Shown here piece after piece: positions 4,677 to 5,904 of a stretch of DNA of 5,904 nucleotides. The notes beneath the pieces are model-generated. The model did no database searches, was not told the DNA's origin, and saw only the letters and a list, made by a program, of their open reading frames with translations. This DNA comes from Pseudolabrys sp. Its GTDB lineage: Bacteria > Pseudomonadota > Alphaproteobacteria > Rhizobiales > Xanthobacteraceae. Within the stretch, counting starts at the first letter, position 1; every line of letters starts with the position of its first letter. The position numbers and the translations under genes were made by a program. Location: positions 1 to 5,904 of the forward strand of contig JAHCKF010000234.1 in assembly GCA_026125925.1 (NCBI GenBank). The letters are read 5' to 3'.

Positions 4677-5639
4677 TTACATCTTGGCGCCTTTTTCCTT
4701 GAAATACTTCACCGCGCCCGGATGCCACGGGATCGGCGAGTAGTCCTTGACCTGGTTCTCGACGCTGAAGTTCTTCGCTTCGCCGTGGACGGCGACGAGA
4801 TCGGCCTTCTTGTCGATCACGGTCTTGACGATGTCATAGGCCATCTGCTCGGGCATGTTCTCGTTGGCGACGAGGATGTTCCACACCACCGTGTTGACGT
4901 TATCGGCGGTCTGTCCCGGGTAGGTGCCGGCCTTGATCGTGCTCGACGCGTAGAGGTTGCCGTATTTCTCGTTCATCTTCTTGGCGAGGTCGCCGTGATC
5001 GACCAGCTTGATCTTGACGCCGGGCGTAGCGCCGAGATCGGTCACCGCCGCGGTCGGCAGACCGCCGACCCAGAAGAAGGCGTCGATCTTCTTGTCCTTG
5101 AGTGCGTTCACCGACTCGGCAACGCCGAGACGCTCACGCTTCATGTCCTTGTCCTTGTCGAGACCGGCGGCCTCGATGACGCGGAACGCCATGACTTCCG
5201 TCGCGCTGCCGCCGGACCCGGTCGACACGCGCTTACCCTTGAGATCCGCCATGGTGTTGATGCCAGTGCCTTCGACGGATACGACGTGCATCTGGTTGGG
5301 ATAAAGCACCATCAAGGTTCGCACCGGTATAGGATTGCCCTTGAATTTATCCTGGCCTTTTTCGGCATCCAGCGCGGCGTCCACCATCGAGAAGCCGAGT
5401 TCGCTGCGGCCCGCCCCGAGCAGCTTGAGGTTGTCGACCGAACCGCCGGTGACTTCGGCGGTCGCCTGAAGTCCGGGGATGGCCTTGGTGAGCACGTTGG
5501 CAAGGCCGCCGCCCAACGGGTAGTAGACACCGCCGGTACCTCCCGTACCGATCGAAATCGTTTTCTGTTGCGCGTTCGCGGGCGAGAGCACCGCCGCGGC
5601 CAGCGCGGCCGTCAGTGTAACCGTTAGCCATCGCATCAT
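4677..5639 (-). CDS. TRAP transporter solute-binding protein, TAXI family
   Basis: This periplasmic receptor of about 320 residues belongs to the TAXI branch of TRAP transporters, which use ion gradients to import small organic solutes such as glutamate or dicarboxylates; the substrate cannot be read from sequence. The leader MMRWLTVTLTAALAAAVL ends at ANA, with cleavage likely after residue 23. The family hallmark follows at once: ISIGTGGTGGVYYPLGGGLA (about 28-47), then VTGGSVDN (63-70), SELGFS, KGKRVSTGSGGS and DAFFWVGGLPT. The start is set by a strong GGAGGAG (5646-5652), 6 bases before the ATG at 5639; the longer frame from a TTG at 5654 would begin inside that site. The next ATG, directly following, is an alternative. 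It lies 25 bases after the fused permease and is closed by an intrinsic terminator, so the pair is probably one transcript. Confidence 0.94.
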   Translation of the reverse strand: MMRWLTVTLTAALAAAVLSPANAQQKTISIGTGGTGGVYYPLGGGLANVLTKAIPGLQATAEVTGGSVDNLKLLGAGRSELGFSMVDAALDAEKGQDKFKGNPIPVRTLMVLYPNQMHVVSVEGTGINTMADLKGKRVSTGSGGSATEVMAFRVIEAAGLDKDKDMKRERLGVAESVNALKDKKIDAFFWVGGLPTAAVTDLGATPGVKIKLVDHGDLAKKMNEKYGNLYASSTIKAGTYPGQTADNVNTVVWNILVANENMPEQMAYDIVKTVIDKKADLVAVHGEAKNFSVENQVKDYSPIPWHPGAVKYFKEKGAKM

Positions 5640-5645
5640 AGCGTT

Positions 5646-5652
5646 CTCCTCC
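5646..5652 (-). promoter_or_regulatory. Strong ribosome binding site for the TAXI binding protein
   Basis: Read on the minus strand this is GGAGGAG, 6 bases before the ATG at 5639. It rules out the TTG at 5654, which overlaps it, as the start. Confidence 0.8.
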
Positions 5653-5664
5653 AACTCATTGTGT

Positions 5665-5904
5665 TTAACCGGTCGTCGTAATCCCGGCCGGTCGCGGGCC
5701 TTTGAGCTGCCACAGCAGCAACACCATCCCCAAAGCTAGACCGAAGGGCGCGGGGTATGGAATGTCTTTTCCTGTCGCGGTCTCCATCAACGCCTCAAGC
5801 AGGCCTGGAAACACCAGCAACAGGCCGCTCAGGGCGAAGAACAGCCGCTCGACCAATGTCGTGCGACGAATTGCCCAGCCTTGCGCCGCGGCGGCGAGCG
5901 CCGC
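5665..5904 (-). CDS. TRAP transporter fused permease, C-terminal 79 residues (runs off right edge)
   Basis: The frame is open to the window edge and ends with TAA at 5665-5667. The visible part begins AALAAAAQGWAIRRTTLVER and contains two hydrophobic segments: FFALSGLLLVFPGLLEALM and, after a polar loop (ETATGKDIPYP), FGLALGMVLLLWQL. It ends with a short polar tail (KGPRPAGITTTG). The arginine-rich turn, then ER, then a hydrophobic helix resembles the end of the fused DctQM-type permeases that partner TAXI receptors. Its position 25 bases upstream of a TAXI gene supports this. A TTG at 5854-5856 is an internal leucine, not a start. The visible part has no diagnostic motif, so the assignment rests on hydrophobic pattern and neighbour. 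Confidence 0.75.
   Translation of the reverse strand, partial: AALAAAAQGWAIRRTTLVERLFFALSGLLLVFPGLLEALMETATGKDIPYPAPFGLALGMVLLLWQLKGPRPAGITTTG

Noticed and set aside
4000..4743. Plus-strand open frame (247 codons) overlapping znuB in another frame
   Set aside because: The arginine-rich product is typical of an out-of-frame reading of a GC-rich gene; it runs through the terminator.
4554..5627. Long plus-strand open frame (357 codons) opposite the TAXI gene
   Set aside because: It is the antisense of a clear TAXI binding protein. Its product is rich in Arg, His, Asp and Val with no domain, as expected for a shadow frame in GC-rich DNA.

Overview
The window is GC-rich with strong G/C third-position bias. 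Its gene content and two types of palindromic intergenic repeat suggest an alphaproteobacterium of the Hyphomicrobiales, resembling the Bradyrhizobium/Rhodopseudomonas/Xanthobacteraceae neighbourhood. The taxonomy is inferred from gene style and repeats; there is no marker gene.

Layout. At the left edge, on the minus strand, lie the start of a small lipoprotein gene (1-67, cut by the window) and a complete L,D-transpeptidase gene (168-803) with a twin-arginine plus lipobox leader. A gene-poor stretch (804-1243) follows, then two small convergent genes of unknown function: a 58-residue charged helical protein (1244-1420, +) and a 72-74-residue protein (1441-1659, -).

The centre holds a zinc-type (possibly manganese) ABC importer operon on the plus strand: periplasmic binding protein ZnuA (1812-2696), ATPase ZnuC (2874-3704, TTG start, histidine-rich tail) and membrane permease ZnuB (3824-4624). 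A Zur-like operator overlaps a TATAAT box just upstream of znuA, so the expected logic is repression when zinc is plentiful and uptake when it is scarce. Both gaps inside the operon are filled by structured palindromic repeats of two different kinds: 2724-2836 between znuA and znuC, and 3708-3813 between znuC and znuB.

On the right, reading leftward, are the C-terminal end of a TRAP-type fused permease (5665 to the window edge) and, 25 bases later, its likely TAXI-family periplasmic binding protein (4677-5639). That unit converges on znuB. The two share the interval 4625-4676, where a strong hairpin has its U-tract on the minus strand, so it mainly terminates the TRAP transcript; the tract overlaps the znuB stop codon.

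I see no CRISPR array, transposase, phage gene, tRNA or rRNA. The window is mostly ordinary chromosome. The points of interest are the metal-ligand set of ZnuA, the repeats inside the operon and the unusual start of znuC.
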